A DNA stretch of 64,000 nt from Bursaphelenchus xylophilus (GCA_904066235.2 CAJFCV020000006.1:3720001-3784000), one strand, 5' to 3'; shown: positions 1-11,180, numbered from the stretch's first letter. Notes: generated by a model not told the origin, from the letters alone. Made by a program: numbers and translations.

Positions 1-821
1 CATGAGTTGAGTTTACCCGGCATCTTTAATGGTTCAAAAACAGTTTTTTGATATGACTTTGAAAAGCAATAGACGAATTAAATAGATTCGTAACAAGGAC
101 TAAGTAGATTCGTAAATTCGTAACAGTAGATTCGCAACAGGTAACGATTACTGTAACAAGGATTTGCCAATATCATACCGGGGTACAGTGAGGGACCTGA
201 TCCAATGGCAAAAACGTCTCATTTTGCATCCCGGAAGGGACCAAAATGACTCCAAACCCTTCCCTTCTCTAAGCTAAAAACTCCGCTTTGAAAAGCGCGC
301 CCTTTCCTTCAAAAATGATTGGAGATATTGTGGTCCCTTCCGGGATGCAAAATGAGACGTTTTTTGCCGTTGGATCCGGTCCCCCACTGCAGAAAAATCG
401 TAATTCTTCTTGGTGAATGTCGGCCGCCCGCGAAATAGTTGCCCGCAATTCTAGCGCCGATACAAACGACCACTAGGGATCTCCGGTCACAACATTTAAA
501 AAAGAACCTGCCAACCTATACATACTATGTAGGTATCAAGTAAACGAACCATTTGCTTATATTGTTTATATTTGCACGCAATGTTTTTTATTTATAACAT
601 TACAGTTGGTAGCCTTTTTGAAACGTTGCGTTAAGTGCATCTATATACATAAAGTGCAAACGATGCGGAACAATTCCGCAGTAAACGCGGATTATGTTTT
701 GTCCCTGTCCACGCGCTCATTTGTACCGAAGCCCCTCCTTTTTGCAAAGCGTAATGCGTTTCGCACAGCCTACATTTTTTCAATATTTGCACTTACTCGG
801 TAATTTGTTGCTGCGGTGTCT
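1..821. other. Gene-free 5' flank of receptor A
   Basis: No coding exon is recognised here. The stretch holds one MITE (186-389) and otherwise unique AT-rich DNA that should contain the promoter of receptor A. Short open frames between 606 and 927 overlap the true first exon in the wrong frame or lack splice support. Confidence 0.5.
186..389. mobile_element. MITE family 1 (CAGTGnGGGACCTGATCC), copy 1
   Basis: Diverged copy of the commonest element in the window. The left end reads CAGTGAGGGACCTGATCC after a TA; the right end is its inverse, ending GGTCCCCCACTG. The ~55-bp ends fold on each other, including the shared GCAAAAACGT and CATTTTGCATCC blocks. The centre differs from the other copies, so this one is either old or a subfamily. 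The right TA is lost. TA target choice and CAGTG ends suggest mobilisation by a Tc1/mariner-type transposase (inference). Confidence 0.75.
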
Positions 822-2654
822 ATGGCCTCGGTTGAGCCACATACGGCCCCATACGAGAACAATCCGTTTGCCTGGGATGTTGCGGACGAGAACGGAGATC
901 TACCTGCCGAACCCTATAATGAGCTGAGATTTTTATCCAAACTTCTATTCGTTAATTACACCATTACCTCAGTGGGTGGAGGAATTGCCTCGTTTTTGTT
1001 GTTATATTTAGTGCTATTTAAAACGCTGGGAACGCTGAAGCAATATCAGAACATGCTGCTGATATGTTGTGCTACCGATTTGTGGTACTGGTCGGTGGAT
1101 AATTTCATGTATATGGTAAGGAGTGAGATTAGTCACAAATAGAGGATCCGAGAAATCTTTTTTACCGATTTTTTGGCCAGTTAGTCAAAAGCCATGTCTT
1201 TTCCAACGAAGCTGCCCATTTTAAGCATTCTGAATTTTTTGAAGCTAATTTTGACCGGTAATATTTCGGTAAATTTTCAAAATAACTTTTTTCCGATAAA
1301 TCTTTGGACGATAAGCCAATTTGAAGCGTCCCTTCTCGATAGCATGGCTCTGGGCCGGTTTTCCATAATATTCGAGGCCCGGAACCACTCTTGTTAATTT
1401 GGGACCGGGCAGGAATTCAGCCACGCTTACATATAGTATAATATAGTTGACATGTGGCATTACTACATAAGACCTTTCCAACTCAGACACAGATTAATCT
1501 TGTTTTTTTTTTTGAAAGTTTGCGTTGGCGGTTGCCACGCGCTTATTTGAAGGCTATGCTAATACTCCATTTCGCCTCCTCAGCATAACGAACAATCCTC
1601 TATCTTAACAATGATTTATCATAATCGTGAATGGATGTTTTCCAGAAGCTCGGCGAAAAAGACGGAGTTTTGATTGTACAAATGGATGGACTGGCCGGCT
1701 TCCTGAATCATCGTTATCGCATCCTAACAATATCAACGTATATGTGGACCATCTGCATGGTAAATGCAATGCTGCCTGTACAGCTTTATTTCCGGTATTA
1801 CTCTTTGAGCAGGTATAAAATTACAACCTTGCGATATATGTAAAATAAATCCAGGAACGCGTTTCTTTCAACTAGACAAACACTTGGACTGTCATTCCTT
1901 TCGTTGCTCGCCACTTTGCCCGAATTTATAGTCGCGGTGATTAGTTTCAGTACATCGCCGATGGAGCGGCCAGGATTTAATTATGGGACTCTGTGGTTCA
2001 AGGAATATCCACTGCCTCCGCTTGTGTTTGGCGATGTGGTAAGCTTTCTCTACTTTTTTCTCCGGACTCCCGGCATTGTTAGGTAAAGACAGGTTTCCTT
2101 GTATAGGAATTTTCTTCTACTGTAACTTCAATAACGAACAATCATTTGAGCGTTCCAACTACCATAAGGCGCTATTTTTGTACGGCGGTCTAGTCATCTC
2201 TGTTTCACACCTCCTCTCAACAGTTATTGGTTACAAAACGTGGTGTCAGATACGCCAAATGCATGACTCATACTCGGAAAGGACACGTAGGCTGCAGAAG
2301 CAGCTGACTAACTTTATGATTGTGCAAGTAGGTGTTGTATGAAAAAAAAAATTATTGTTTCAACTCCTGACCTCTGTTTAGGTGGTAACTCCCCTTTTTA
2401 TCTCGGTCATCCCAGTCATGACGATAGTCATTCCGTCGTTTCTCTTCATCGATACGGGTCGAATATGCCTCTACTCGGCGCTTATGTTCAGCTGGATTCC
2501 CGTGTTCAATCCGGTCATTACAATTACTGTAATTGTCCCATTCCGAAGGTTTGTGCTCGGTGTGGTGACAAGGAAACGTGGACTTGTACATACTGGACAT
2601 ACAAAATCCGACTCGCCGAATCCTCGATCGGCGACGGATTTAGTAGTAGCGTAA
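822..2654 (+). CDS. Serpentine 7TM chemoreceptor A (Str/Srd-like)
   Basis: Predicted nematode chemosensory G-protein-coupled receptor, expected in sensory-neuron cilia. Exons 822-1115, 1646-1812, 1855-2038, 2151-2327 and 2382-2654 join in phase into 364 residues, the usual length of Str/Srd-type receptors. Several hydrophobic membrane segments are visible. Between TM5 and TM6 lies the family-typical SERTRRLQKQLTNFMIVQ; TM7 ends NPVITITVIVPFRR, as in Str/Srd tails. Receptor B downstream has the same exon boundaries and nearly the same exon lengths, which supports the model. The start is the ATG at 822 (MASVEPHTAPY). There is no TTTCAG directly upstream, so an untranslated first exon is possible. 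The exon-4 acceptor is the weak TTTGAG, accepted because the next residues (RS) match receptor B. Ligand unknown. Confidence 0.82.
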
Positions 2655-2830
2655 AAATGTAGTAAAAGATAAACTTTGTTACTGTATTGTAGTACGTATA
2701 TGTACCATTGTATTATATGTACAATTGTTATTGTGTGTGCTATATACTTTGACTTCAATCTACGAAAAGACTCAACGAAAATTACCTTCCTTTCCGGGTC
2801 CTTTGTTAAATCAAATATGTATGTTATGGG

Positions 2831-2836
2831 AATAAA
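2831..2836 (+). terminator. Poly(A) signal of receptor A
   Basis: AATAAA about 180 bases past the stop codon of receptor A; the first exact match downstream on that strand. Confidence 0.45.
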
Positions 2837-3639
2837 GTATGGCTACAAATTTGAATATAGTAATAAAAAAAATATATATATTAAAAATAAATGTAAAATG
2901 GGTACATACATACACATAATATATGGGATATTTTCTTGAAGTTTCCCCAACGGCCAGTAAGACATCAATGAATTACATTGTGTCGTGACTCTATCCTGAC
3001 AGTACATTCAAAGAAGTCCAGTATTTGGAAGTCATTCTGGGCCTTCGACCTGAATTTTGGTGTTCTGATAAGACGTCTTACAATTACCCCAAAAAAGCTT
3101 TTTTCAAGATGATTAAAGAGAGATCCTTCTTTGTACATGTACTTGGTCTGAAAAACGTATCCTTCCCCTTCTCCTTGTTCTTCCCCGATTGCAACCCTCG
3201 AATTTTTACAGCGTAGGTTCCACAACAATTGCAAGAGTAATATATCTTTGGAATTGTCCCTACAACTAGCCCAACCGCTTTTTTGGAAAATTTGCCATGA
3301 AAGGAGTACAATTACTTCTCTAAAAACATACCGTATTGAAAGTTATATCTTGGGCTTTACCCTACAAAAATGCAAGTTGTTTACAGAGGGCGTTGCATTC
3401 ACGGAAAGCGCTCAAACTTTGTAGCACGTTTTAACGCCATGATAACAAATCTTTTCGCAGAAATTGTCATCGTCTCCTTTTTGAGTACTGTTTGGCTACA
3501 TTTCATCCAATTGTGTCAGGGATTGACGTGATGCTGACAAGGAATGGACTTCGTCCGTTCAACAATACTGTTTAATAGAGAGTCATCTTTAACGTTTGAC
3601 AAAAAGAGCTTTGATTCGATGTCAAAGTTAGCACCGGAG

Positions 3640-3925
3640 TACTATTCCTTTCTTTCCACAGAAAGGAGAAAATCTCGGCCAGATGGAACAGGCGCGACCT
3701 GTATCTGGGCCTGAGTTCGAATCGATGATCGCCACTGCGCGTCGTTGTCGAGAGGCCCGGGGAGACAACGCACACGAAAGACAAGAGCTTGAGATCAAGT
3801 GATTTATTGAGTGAAAAGCGGCCCTTATATAGGGAAATCCCACGTAGGAAAGTACAATCAAATTTGAATAATAAATGATGATTTCCGTGGGAATTCGGGC
3901 TCGCAGTTCGGTCGTTCCGCCTCAC
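3640..3925 (-). mobile_element. LTR-like retrotransposon remnant
   Basis: Read on the minus strand, this stretch has an LTR layout: a TATATAA box near 3830, then an AATAAA near 3800, then CTTGTCTTTCG near 3780. After these comes TGGCGATCATCGATTCGAAC near 3725, which could be a primer-binding site because its complement ends in CCA and carries a GTTCGAATC T-loop-like block. Beyond it lies CTGGCCGAGATTTT. The same order of signals, including CTTGTCTTTCG and GGCCGAGATTTT, recurs at 15400-15600. No gag or pol remains. Confidence 0.4.
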
Positions 3926-4377
3926 AATTTTGGCGGATGAAATTTATCTTCAAACAAACCTTATACTAGGCGGGTAAAAAAAGTAGGCTGTGCCGTGTTT
4001 AACGGTGATGAAAACCGCACAGACTGTAGTAAGATATTCAAAAATATTGCAACAGCAACGACATATCGAAACGGATATATATGGCTGTGATTAAATATTT
4101 GAGGACTGGAGTCCAGCAAATCATGATAAATAGTAATCGTGGTAAATAACACAAAAAAAGCAACTATTATTGATTGGACATAAAGATAGTCTAATTTACC
4201 TTTGACCTGCCGAATTTAATCCTCCTTTTTTTTTACTGATGCAAACGATGTACTTTGGTATCGGATAACAGATTATGCCCAAAATTTGTTTGTCTGCATG
4301 GAAAAGATGTAGGATTGCAACCGTTTAGAGTACGGTACCTACTAGAGAGATTATCTATTTATGACGTTTTTATTAAA

Positions 4378-4408
4378 ATGTAGGGAAGTTGACCTTATTA
4401 GGACTGGA
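4378..4408 (+). repeat. 31-bp direct repeat, copy 1
   Basis: ATGTAGGGAAGTTGACCTTA and the following 11 bases recur at 8792-8822 in the same orientation with two mismatches. The two copies flank receptor B. Confidence 0.7.
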
Positions 4409-4551
4409 AAATTTTGTTGCCAATCCGACTTTATTTTGGTTTTTTCTGGGGTTAAAACAAATCGGGTCAGACTCCAAAGAACTCTCGCTATATACGCATT
4501 TTTAGTGAGCTGGATCAAGCGTGTAAGCTAATTCACGGTGGTTTTCACAAA

Positions 4552-4557
4552 TTTATT
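4552..4557 (-). terminator. Poly(A) signal of receptor B
   Basis: Minus-strand AATAAA about 40 bases past the stop codon of receptor B, a normal distance for a nematode gene. Confidence 0.6.
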
Positions 4558-4596
4558 TCTGGTAAAATTTATTTTCGACTTCAGTCATTAGTTCCC

Positions 4597-7500
4597 TCAG
4601 ATTATCGCATTCTCCGGTCCGCTTGTATGAGACGTCGGTCCCGTACCCTTCGACGCAACCGCTCTGAAGACGATCTTTCGGAACGGAACGATTACAAGGA
4701 CTGTGATTATCGGGTTGACGACCGGGATCCAGCTAATGATGATTACACTGTAGAAGCAGAGCCGGCCGTCGTCTGTATAAAACAGGGATGGGCTGACAAT
4801 TATCATGACGGGAAGAACCGAGGTGAACAGGGGTATTACTGCCTAAAAAATACATTGATAAAATCAGAAGTTGAATGAAGAAAGGAACAGTTGACTCAAA
4901 CTAAAATCTTGGGTCAAGTCTTTCTCTAACTTTAGACCAATTACTGTGGGCGATAACGCCTTCCCTTACCTGTAAAATCATAAAATTAGTAAGCTGTCTT
5001 TGCAATCTTCGTGTCTTTTCTGAATAGGAATCATTCATATTCCGTATTCTTTGTAGTGTCCGATAGCCAATAATCATCGCCAAAACATACGAGGCGCCAA
5101 TAACTCCACCTCCAAGGAACAAAAATCCTTTTTGGTAAGGAGACCTCTGAAAAAATATGGAAAATAATGGTATACCTTGGGTTGATATTTAAAGTCAGCC
5201 GGTGAACTTACAGCATCGCCAAACAAAAGCTGTGGCATTGGAAATTCCTTATACCAAAGAGTTCCATAGTTGAAGCCATGCTGCTCTTCCGATGACCAGC
5301 CGAAGCTCAAATAGGTGCAGGCAAACACAGGGAAGGTGGTCAGTGCAGCCACGGCACACAAACCAATCGTACTTGCGCCCGACAGAATACGGTTTCTGAA
5401 ATTTATTGAGTCTTAGACATTGTCAAAAATGGTCGAATAACATTTGAATTATGCCTACCTCACCAAAGAGTAATATCGAAAGTAAAGTTGAACTGGCAAG
5501 ATTGCATTCAAGAAGCATAGCATCCACACATAAAATGCGATGGTAAATACTCGATACGGCCAGCTCATTAGGCCCGCAACACCTTCCATTTTCAGAATGA
5601 ACACTCCATCTTTCTGCTTGATCTTCTGCAAGCAAAGTTTTAAAACGCACTTCGCGAGCTGTGGAAGGAGGGTCTGCCCTAGAAATTGACCCCCACTTTT
5701 TTTTGTCTTACCTGATGACATATAGGATTCTAAAAAACTTGGTGAATTTTTTTCGAAAAATTCGTCATCATGATCGAGATATGACGTATTTATTGAATTT
5801 CGCATAATGTGTTATATTGTACTGATTTATTGTCTAAACATCTCAGGACTGAGTATATATACGTTATTGGCCATGCTGAACAACTTTGTAATTGACCCGA
5901 AGTTTGCCAGGTTACTGTAACATACCGTAACGCCCATGCTCAATCAAAGAATCTCGATTTTCTCGATTTTTTTCAATAATTTTCTCGGATTTTTTTTCCA
6001 TTTTTGGAATCTGCATCAAATTCTGCATCGGATAGGCTATATGCGCATCTCCAGATAGGTGTACAAAAATGTCGTGGCGCAACCGGTAGTGGGTCGGACT
6101 ACCATTCAAAAGGTCCCGGGTTCGAGTCCGGGTGGAAGCAAAAATGCTCAAACGCGCTGGAGATTGTCCCGAAACAGTTGTAATCTATTGGAACTGTGGT
6201 AAAAATAAATAATAATTAACATTTTTCCCTAAAAAGGCAAAATTTTGGACTTTACAAAATTTTTGAAAATCGTGATTTTTGTGGGCCCAAATCTGCCGAA
6301 GAAATGAAAATTTTTTGTTACCGCCTTTTTTGTTTAGAAACAACGCAGGGCACATATAAAGACTATTCCTCAGAGGATTTCGTTCAATTTTGCCCAAAAC
6401 ACCAAAAAATTTTCGTATTTTGCCATTTGACAAAAAATTGAAATAATGATTTTCAGGCGTTCTTACGCGGAAACTTGTCCAATTTTTCTAGAGCAGTTTT
6501 TTTCGCTGCCTTCAAATAGCTTTCTAATAGCCGCGAAAATCTTCCACAAAAAATTTTACATTAAAAAATTTGTAGATATTCACATATTTCATGATGTTAC
6601 AGTATTCAATCTTGTAAAATTTGCTAAAAATTCGACTCCCCATAGTGCAAAACATGTGTATCCACGTTTGAATGACGTTACTTCGGTTTACTGGGTTCTG
6701 GCGGGGTTCTCCGATTAAAACAAAAAAGTGCAACTTTTTGGTGTTTTGGGCAAAATTGAACGAAATCCTCTGAGGAATAGTCTTTATATGTGCCCAAAAA
6801 TCACGATTTTCAAAAATTTTGTAAAATCCAAAATTATGCCTTTTTAAGGAAAAATGTTAATTATTATTTATTTTTACCACAGTTCCAATAGATTTCAACT
6901 GTTTCGGGACAATTTCCAGCGCGTTTGAGCATTTTTGCTTCCACCCGGACTCGAACCCGGGACCTTTTGAATGGTAGTCCGACCCACTACCGGTTGCGCC
7001 ACGACATTTTTGTACACCTATCTGGAGATGCGCATATAGCCTATCCGATGCAGAATTTGATGGTGATTCCAAAAATGAAAAAAAAATTCCGAGAAAATTA
7101 TTGAAAAAAATTGAGAAAATCGAGATTTTTTGATTGAGCATGGGCGTTACGGTATGTTACAGTAACCTGACAAACTTCGGGTCAATTACAAAGTTGTTCA
7201 GCATGGCCAATAACGTATATATACTCAGTCCTGAGATGTTTAGACAATAAATCAGTAAAATATATCACATTATGCGAAATTCAATAAATACGTCATATCT
7301 CGGTCATGATGACGAATTTTTGGAAAAAATTTCACCAAGGTTTTTAGAATCCTATATGTCATCAGGTAAGACAAAAAAAAGTGGGGGTCAATTTCTAGGG
7401 CAGACCCCCATTTGAGCCTGCTTCAGCAACTCGCGAAGTGCGTTTTAAATCCAAAAATTCGGCCTTACCATCCACATAAAGTTATCCACCAGCCAATAAA

Positions 7501-7762
7501 CCGTGTCCGTTAAGCAGCAAATTAACAGCATTTGGCGATATTGTTGTAGAGGTCCAGTTGTTCGATACAGTACTAAATATAAGAGCAAAAACGATAGGAT
7601 ACCTCCAGCTATGGAGGTCACAAAATAATTGATGAGAAGAAGGGACGAAAGGCCTCCCAGCTCATCGTATTTTTCGGTTGGAAAGTCTCCACTCTCGCCA
7701 GGAACATCCCAAGCATATGGATTCTCCGCATATGGAGACGTGTGGATTGATATATGCGGCAT
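4597..7762 (-). CDS. Serpentine 7TM chemoreceptor B (Str/Srd-like), paralogue of A
   Basis: Predicted chemosensory GPCR of 355 residues. Minus-strand exons 7762-7469, 5625-5459, 5395-5212, 5146-4970 and 4842-4597. The first four are 294, 167, 184 and 177 nt, identical to receptor A, so the two arose by duplication. The TM5-TM6 loop reads SEKTRRLQRQLTNFMILQ and TM7 is followed by NPIITVLVIVPFRK. The start codon (MPHISIHTSPY) lies two bases behind TTATTTTTAG, a likely trans-splice acceptor; a longer in-frame start at 7819 would be removed by it. Intron 1 holds a complete fold-back transposon (5644-7444); without it and one TTAA the intron would be 38 bp. Donor GTAAGG and acceptor CTTGCAG are intact, so the gene is probably functional. 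Confidence 0.82.
6071..6140 (+). other. Degenerate tRNA-like segment with A and B boxes (fold-back copy 1, left arm)
   Basis: TGGCGCAACCGG matches the RNA polymerase III A box and GGTTCGAGTCC matches the B box at tRNA-like spacing. The fold is decayed: acceptor halves do not pair, the T stem needs a shifted 8-nt loop or a G-G mismatch, and the anticodon stem has two mismatches. It is therefore tRNA-derived, not a working tRNA. Confidence 0.6.
6937..7006 (-). other. Degenerate tRNA-like segment (fold-back copy 1, right arm)
   Basis: Inverted partner of 6071-6140 in the opposite arm, with the same A and B boxes on the minus strand. The pair points two potential Pol III promoters toward each other across the element core. 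Confidence 0.6.
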
Positions 7763-7904
7763 CTCTAAAAATAAGCGACTGTAACTTTTGAAATCAAAAA
7801 GGATATTATAAGAGTCCACGTGTATGGCAATTGACAGACAATATTTGGCCCATCATTACTACAGATTTTGAATAAGCAAAAATGAGTTCAAAATTCCCCG
7901 CTTC

Positions 7905-8243
7905 TTACGAATTGTAGTTTGCAAGTAGGCAGAATACAAGACAAATAACAAAAAAAGTAGAGACTAAGATCAAAGTTTGACAAGGCCTCAAATACCAATA
8001 CATTACAAAGATTACAAGTTTCAGAGACCATTGGAATGGCGCCACGCCCCGAATTTTTGGGTCGACAACACAAAACCAATCGATACGAGGTGTGGGATTG
8101 GTGGAGACGGAAAAAATGATATAGGAGGTGCATACGAGGCCTAGCAAAGCCGTTGGATGCTCATCAGAAGACCCGATCATCATTATTTCTATTTCTACAC
8201 TTTTTTTCAAAATGAAAGGCTCCAGGATACCGCCTCGAGACAA
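7905..8243 (-). pseudogene. Possible membrane-protein exon or receptor fragment
   Basis: An open stretch of 112 codons with two hydrophobic segments (roughly residues 32-46 and 74-105) around the polar NPTPRIDW region. It ends at AATTC|GTAAG, a good donor. It lies directly upstream of receptor B on the same strand, but splicing to the acceptor at 7764 puts receptor B out of frame. It could be the 5' part of a decayed third receptor, an upstream exon in another transcript form, or chance. No family is recognised. Confidence 0.25.
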
Positions 8244-8791
8244 TCAGAAGCACTTTAGATCACTGGATCCTCCAACAGCGCTTATAGGGCGCCTGAGAGC
8301 TCAGCGGATGCGAGCATGGAAAGCACGGGAACCTTTAAAAAGCTGCAACAATTGGGCGGCCTATTAAATTAACCGTTAACTTTATTTTGGTTGATGTGAA
8401 GGGAGCTTTGCCACATTAACTTTGCCGCACAAATATAGGTTGTGTCTGACTATGTAAAATGCAATAGAAGTGCAACGAAACAAGTTACAACTCCCTCCAA
8501 AGAACATGTTGTGAGTTTTTATGTCCCACTAAGCAAATGGAAAAGTATTTATAACAAAGAGTGCAACAAGATTACTCCGCCAATGCGAGCATTGAGCGAT
8601 CGCGACAAGCATGCCACCCTGGCTCAAATACCGTAATTTCAAAATGCCGGAGGTACGACAGCCACTCTTGAAGAGAGAATTGAACCACTGTGCCCTTGAG
8701 AAAGCTGTAACAAGGTGCGCATTATAACATAGTTAAGAGCATTATAGTGTTTGACTCGATGAGATTATCCCATTAATGCCATTACGACTAT

Positions 8792-8822
8792 ATGTAGGGA
8801 AGTTGACCTCATTAGGACCGGA
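8792..8822 (+). repeat. 31-bp direct repeat, copy 2
   Basis: Partner of 4378-4408 with two mismatches and the same orientation. Confidence 0.7.
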
Positions 8823-9353
8823 TGCAGGCCGTGTCTGCTTGACGAAAAGTGCAAGCGGAAAAGGTGAACTTAAACCTTACAAGTAAAACATGACTTAACC
8901 CAAAAAATGTGAAGAAGGTGTTTATGACGTTCCACTATTCAAATGTGGGAATAATAAGGAATAATAACACTTGAAAGGAGAAATTCAAAACGATTACGGT
9001 TCTTTCGTTTTATATTTAGAAATTTGGACATCTCAACCGGTTGGATTAAAGTGCTGAGATAGGGTGCCCCGTAAGAGATAGGGAGGGTGCTTGCTCATTG
9101 TTGGGTCGTCGATTTTGGCGAATCCCTGTGAGCTTTGCAGCGCATTATGGGGAATGCTGAATATGGAGTTCTGAAGTTCAGGCACTGATCTTCTAAAACG
9201 TATATTGTCGTATCCTGTGTAGTGGTGAAGGAGTGGATGTCAGCCACTGATCGAAAGGATAATAAATATAGGTTTATTATCAGATAGAACTAACACGAGA
9301 TAAATACGGAGATAGCATACACTGAATAATGACAAATAACCACTGAAGTCATA

Positions 9354-10602
9354 CAGGGTGCGCCAATAAAATCTGGACTAATATTTTTGCTTGCCCTGCG
9401 GGCTGAAACAGTACGAGAACAAAGTGGGCGATTGTGTACACGTGTAATACGTCCAAGAAGCTATCTTTAAAGTTTCAGACAAAATAATCGTCTACGGGAC
9501 TTGTTTTGCCATTATAAGTGCTTACAACTAAAGCGCCTGAAACACGGACCCCAAATTGGTCAAAAAATGGTTGCGCTATCTTTACCGTTTTATGCTATGG
9601 GCTAAAATTTACTTTTTCTGATAGAGCCCTGGTCGGTTTTTATACACTGAAATTGATCTTGCCTCATTATGACAATTAGGCTTTTTACAGCTCGCCAAAG
9701 TTGGTTTAAAAACGGGCCCTTTTTCGCGAAAACTTCCGTTAAATCAATGATTTTTATGTAGAAGTTTCCCTGTGTGATTCCAAACATGTTAAGAACCAGA
9801 ACTACTTTTGTAAGGATAACCAGAGTCTGCCTAGTCGCCTTTCAAAGAGGATTTTTCTATCTGGTGCCTCTGGTGATGAAATAGTGACCGTAGTGGCATA
9901 ATTTACTAAATGCTCGCTATTCGAGTGACCTTGGACTAGATATTTCTAAAAGTGATTTGGCTACATTAGCATGTATCCAGTGTACAACGCTATGTTGATT
10001 TTTACGCTTAAGGCCTTTCCAACTGGTTACAAACTTCCAAAACGTTTCAAGTCCCGAATGACCGTGCCTTGAATTCCCCCCATGAACTTTTATTTATGCA
10101 GAAACTGTCCCCTTGTATGTGCGGATTTTCTTTTACACTATAACAATTGTCTATGTATACACTCTGTAATCACGGAATTTTGGAGCAAGACGGGCTATAA
10201 CCTGGCGTTGAGATCCTTAAAAACATAAAAATCCAAATTTTTGGGCCTTTTTTTGTTTCCGCCACCAACGCCGCCAGATCGGCCGCCAACCATGATTCCG
10301 TTTGCTGTTACGAAGCTAACAGCACGTACTTTATATACAATAAATTTGAAGAACGTCAGTCCCCCCTAGCAGAAATAATGGAGGAATTAATATCCCAGTC
10401 ATCATCTGGAAAAAAAATTTCTGCACCTCCAAAAACTTTTGATTATTTTTTCGCTCTTGCAATAGGCACCGACCTGGGCATTATCGTTGCTTTACAGCAC
10501 GGTTGTTACCTTTTCTAAAAGTGCTAAAAGTTTCCATTCGTAGGCCGTCTGAAAAAGGCTACATGGAATTTAGTTTAGTCCAGATTTTATTGGCGCACCC
10601 TG
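9354..10602. mobile_element. Tc1/mariner-like element, decayed
   Basis: Starts CAGGGTGCGCCAATAAAATC behind TA and ends with the inverse GGCGCACCCTG before TA. The terminal inverted repeats are ~30 bp. The total of 1249 bp equals the size of a complete mariner element, but all frames are interrupted and I cannot recognise a transposase motif. It may be a long-dead full-length copy or a filled non-autonomous one. Confidence 0.7.
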
Positions 10603-11180
10603 TATTTCTCCTCCGAGCTTCAGGAAGCTTCGAATGAAACGGAATGCCAATACAGTAATCGTAGTTTATGTTTCGGAACTCAACATGTATACCAAGGCTT
10701 CATAAAATCCACCTGCTACCCACACTGCCCGATGTTGTAGAGTATACGATGTTACAAAAAAATTTGCCTGTCGACTTGAAAAATTGCGCAACCTTAGGCA
10801 AGCTTACTAGACGTGAAAATAAGATGCACGAAGGCTTAGGATCCTATCGGCGCTGTGACACAGGCGTGGGTACCCTCGTGGCGGCATAACCAACAAAAAA
10901 ATTTATATTGCACTCACGTTTTTTCGGACCCATTTCCCAATCATATGTATAAAGTGTTGGCTGCAGCTGTCGATTATAAGTAATTTACGCTTGTATATGA
11001 ACTAATGGATGATAATTATCGACGTGTTAGTTTTGTGCCTTGAGATATATGTGCATACTTTATTTAGTCTCAACGGTCCTTAATTTTGTTTAGGCTTCTT
11101 ACAATGATTTGAAATTGAACTGGCGTCTGTTGTAAATGTATTTTAAAGAATTTAATTTTCTTCAACCCTTCAATCAACCA

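Larger units (their letters stand above)
2655..4596. other. Gene-free stretch between the convergent receptor genes
   Basis: Holds the 3' ends of receptors A and B, an LTR-like remnant (about 3640-3925) and a 31-bp direct repeat at 4378-4408. No exon is recognised in the rest. Confidence 0.5.
5644..7444. mobile_element. Fold-back DNA transposon with TTAA target duplication, copy 1
   Basis: 1.8-kb palindromic element flanked by TTAA (5640-5643 and 7445-7448). It starts AACGCACTTCGCGAG and ends CTCGCGAAGTGCGTT. The arms, about 5644-6412 and 6737-7444, pair over ~0.7 kb around a ~320-bp core. The right arm lacks ~70 bp present in the left arm (near 6795), with a GCCCA-type microhomology at the junction. 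Each arm carries a tRNA-like segment. No transposase frame is present, so it is non-autonomous. TTAA targeting is the hallmark of piggyBac-type transposases, but the end does not match the usual CCC-type piggyBac terminus, so the superfamily is an inference. It lies inside intron 1 of receptor B. Confidence 0.85.

Noticed and set aside
6071..6140. Functional tRNA gene
   Set aside because: A and B boxes are fine, but acceptor halves do not pair and the anticodon stem has two mismatches.
7764..7909. Splicing the upstream 7905-8243 segment onto receptor B exon 1
   Set aside because: The donor leaves phase 2 and shifts receptor B out of frame, hitting a stop within ~35 codons.
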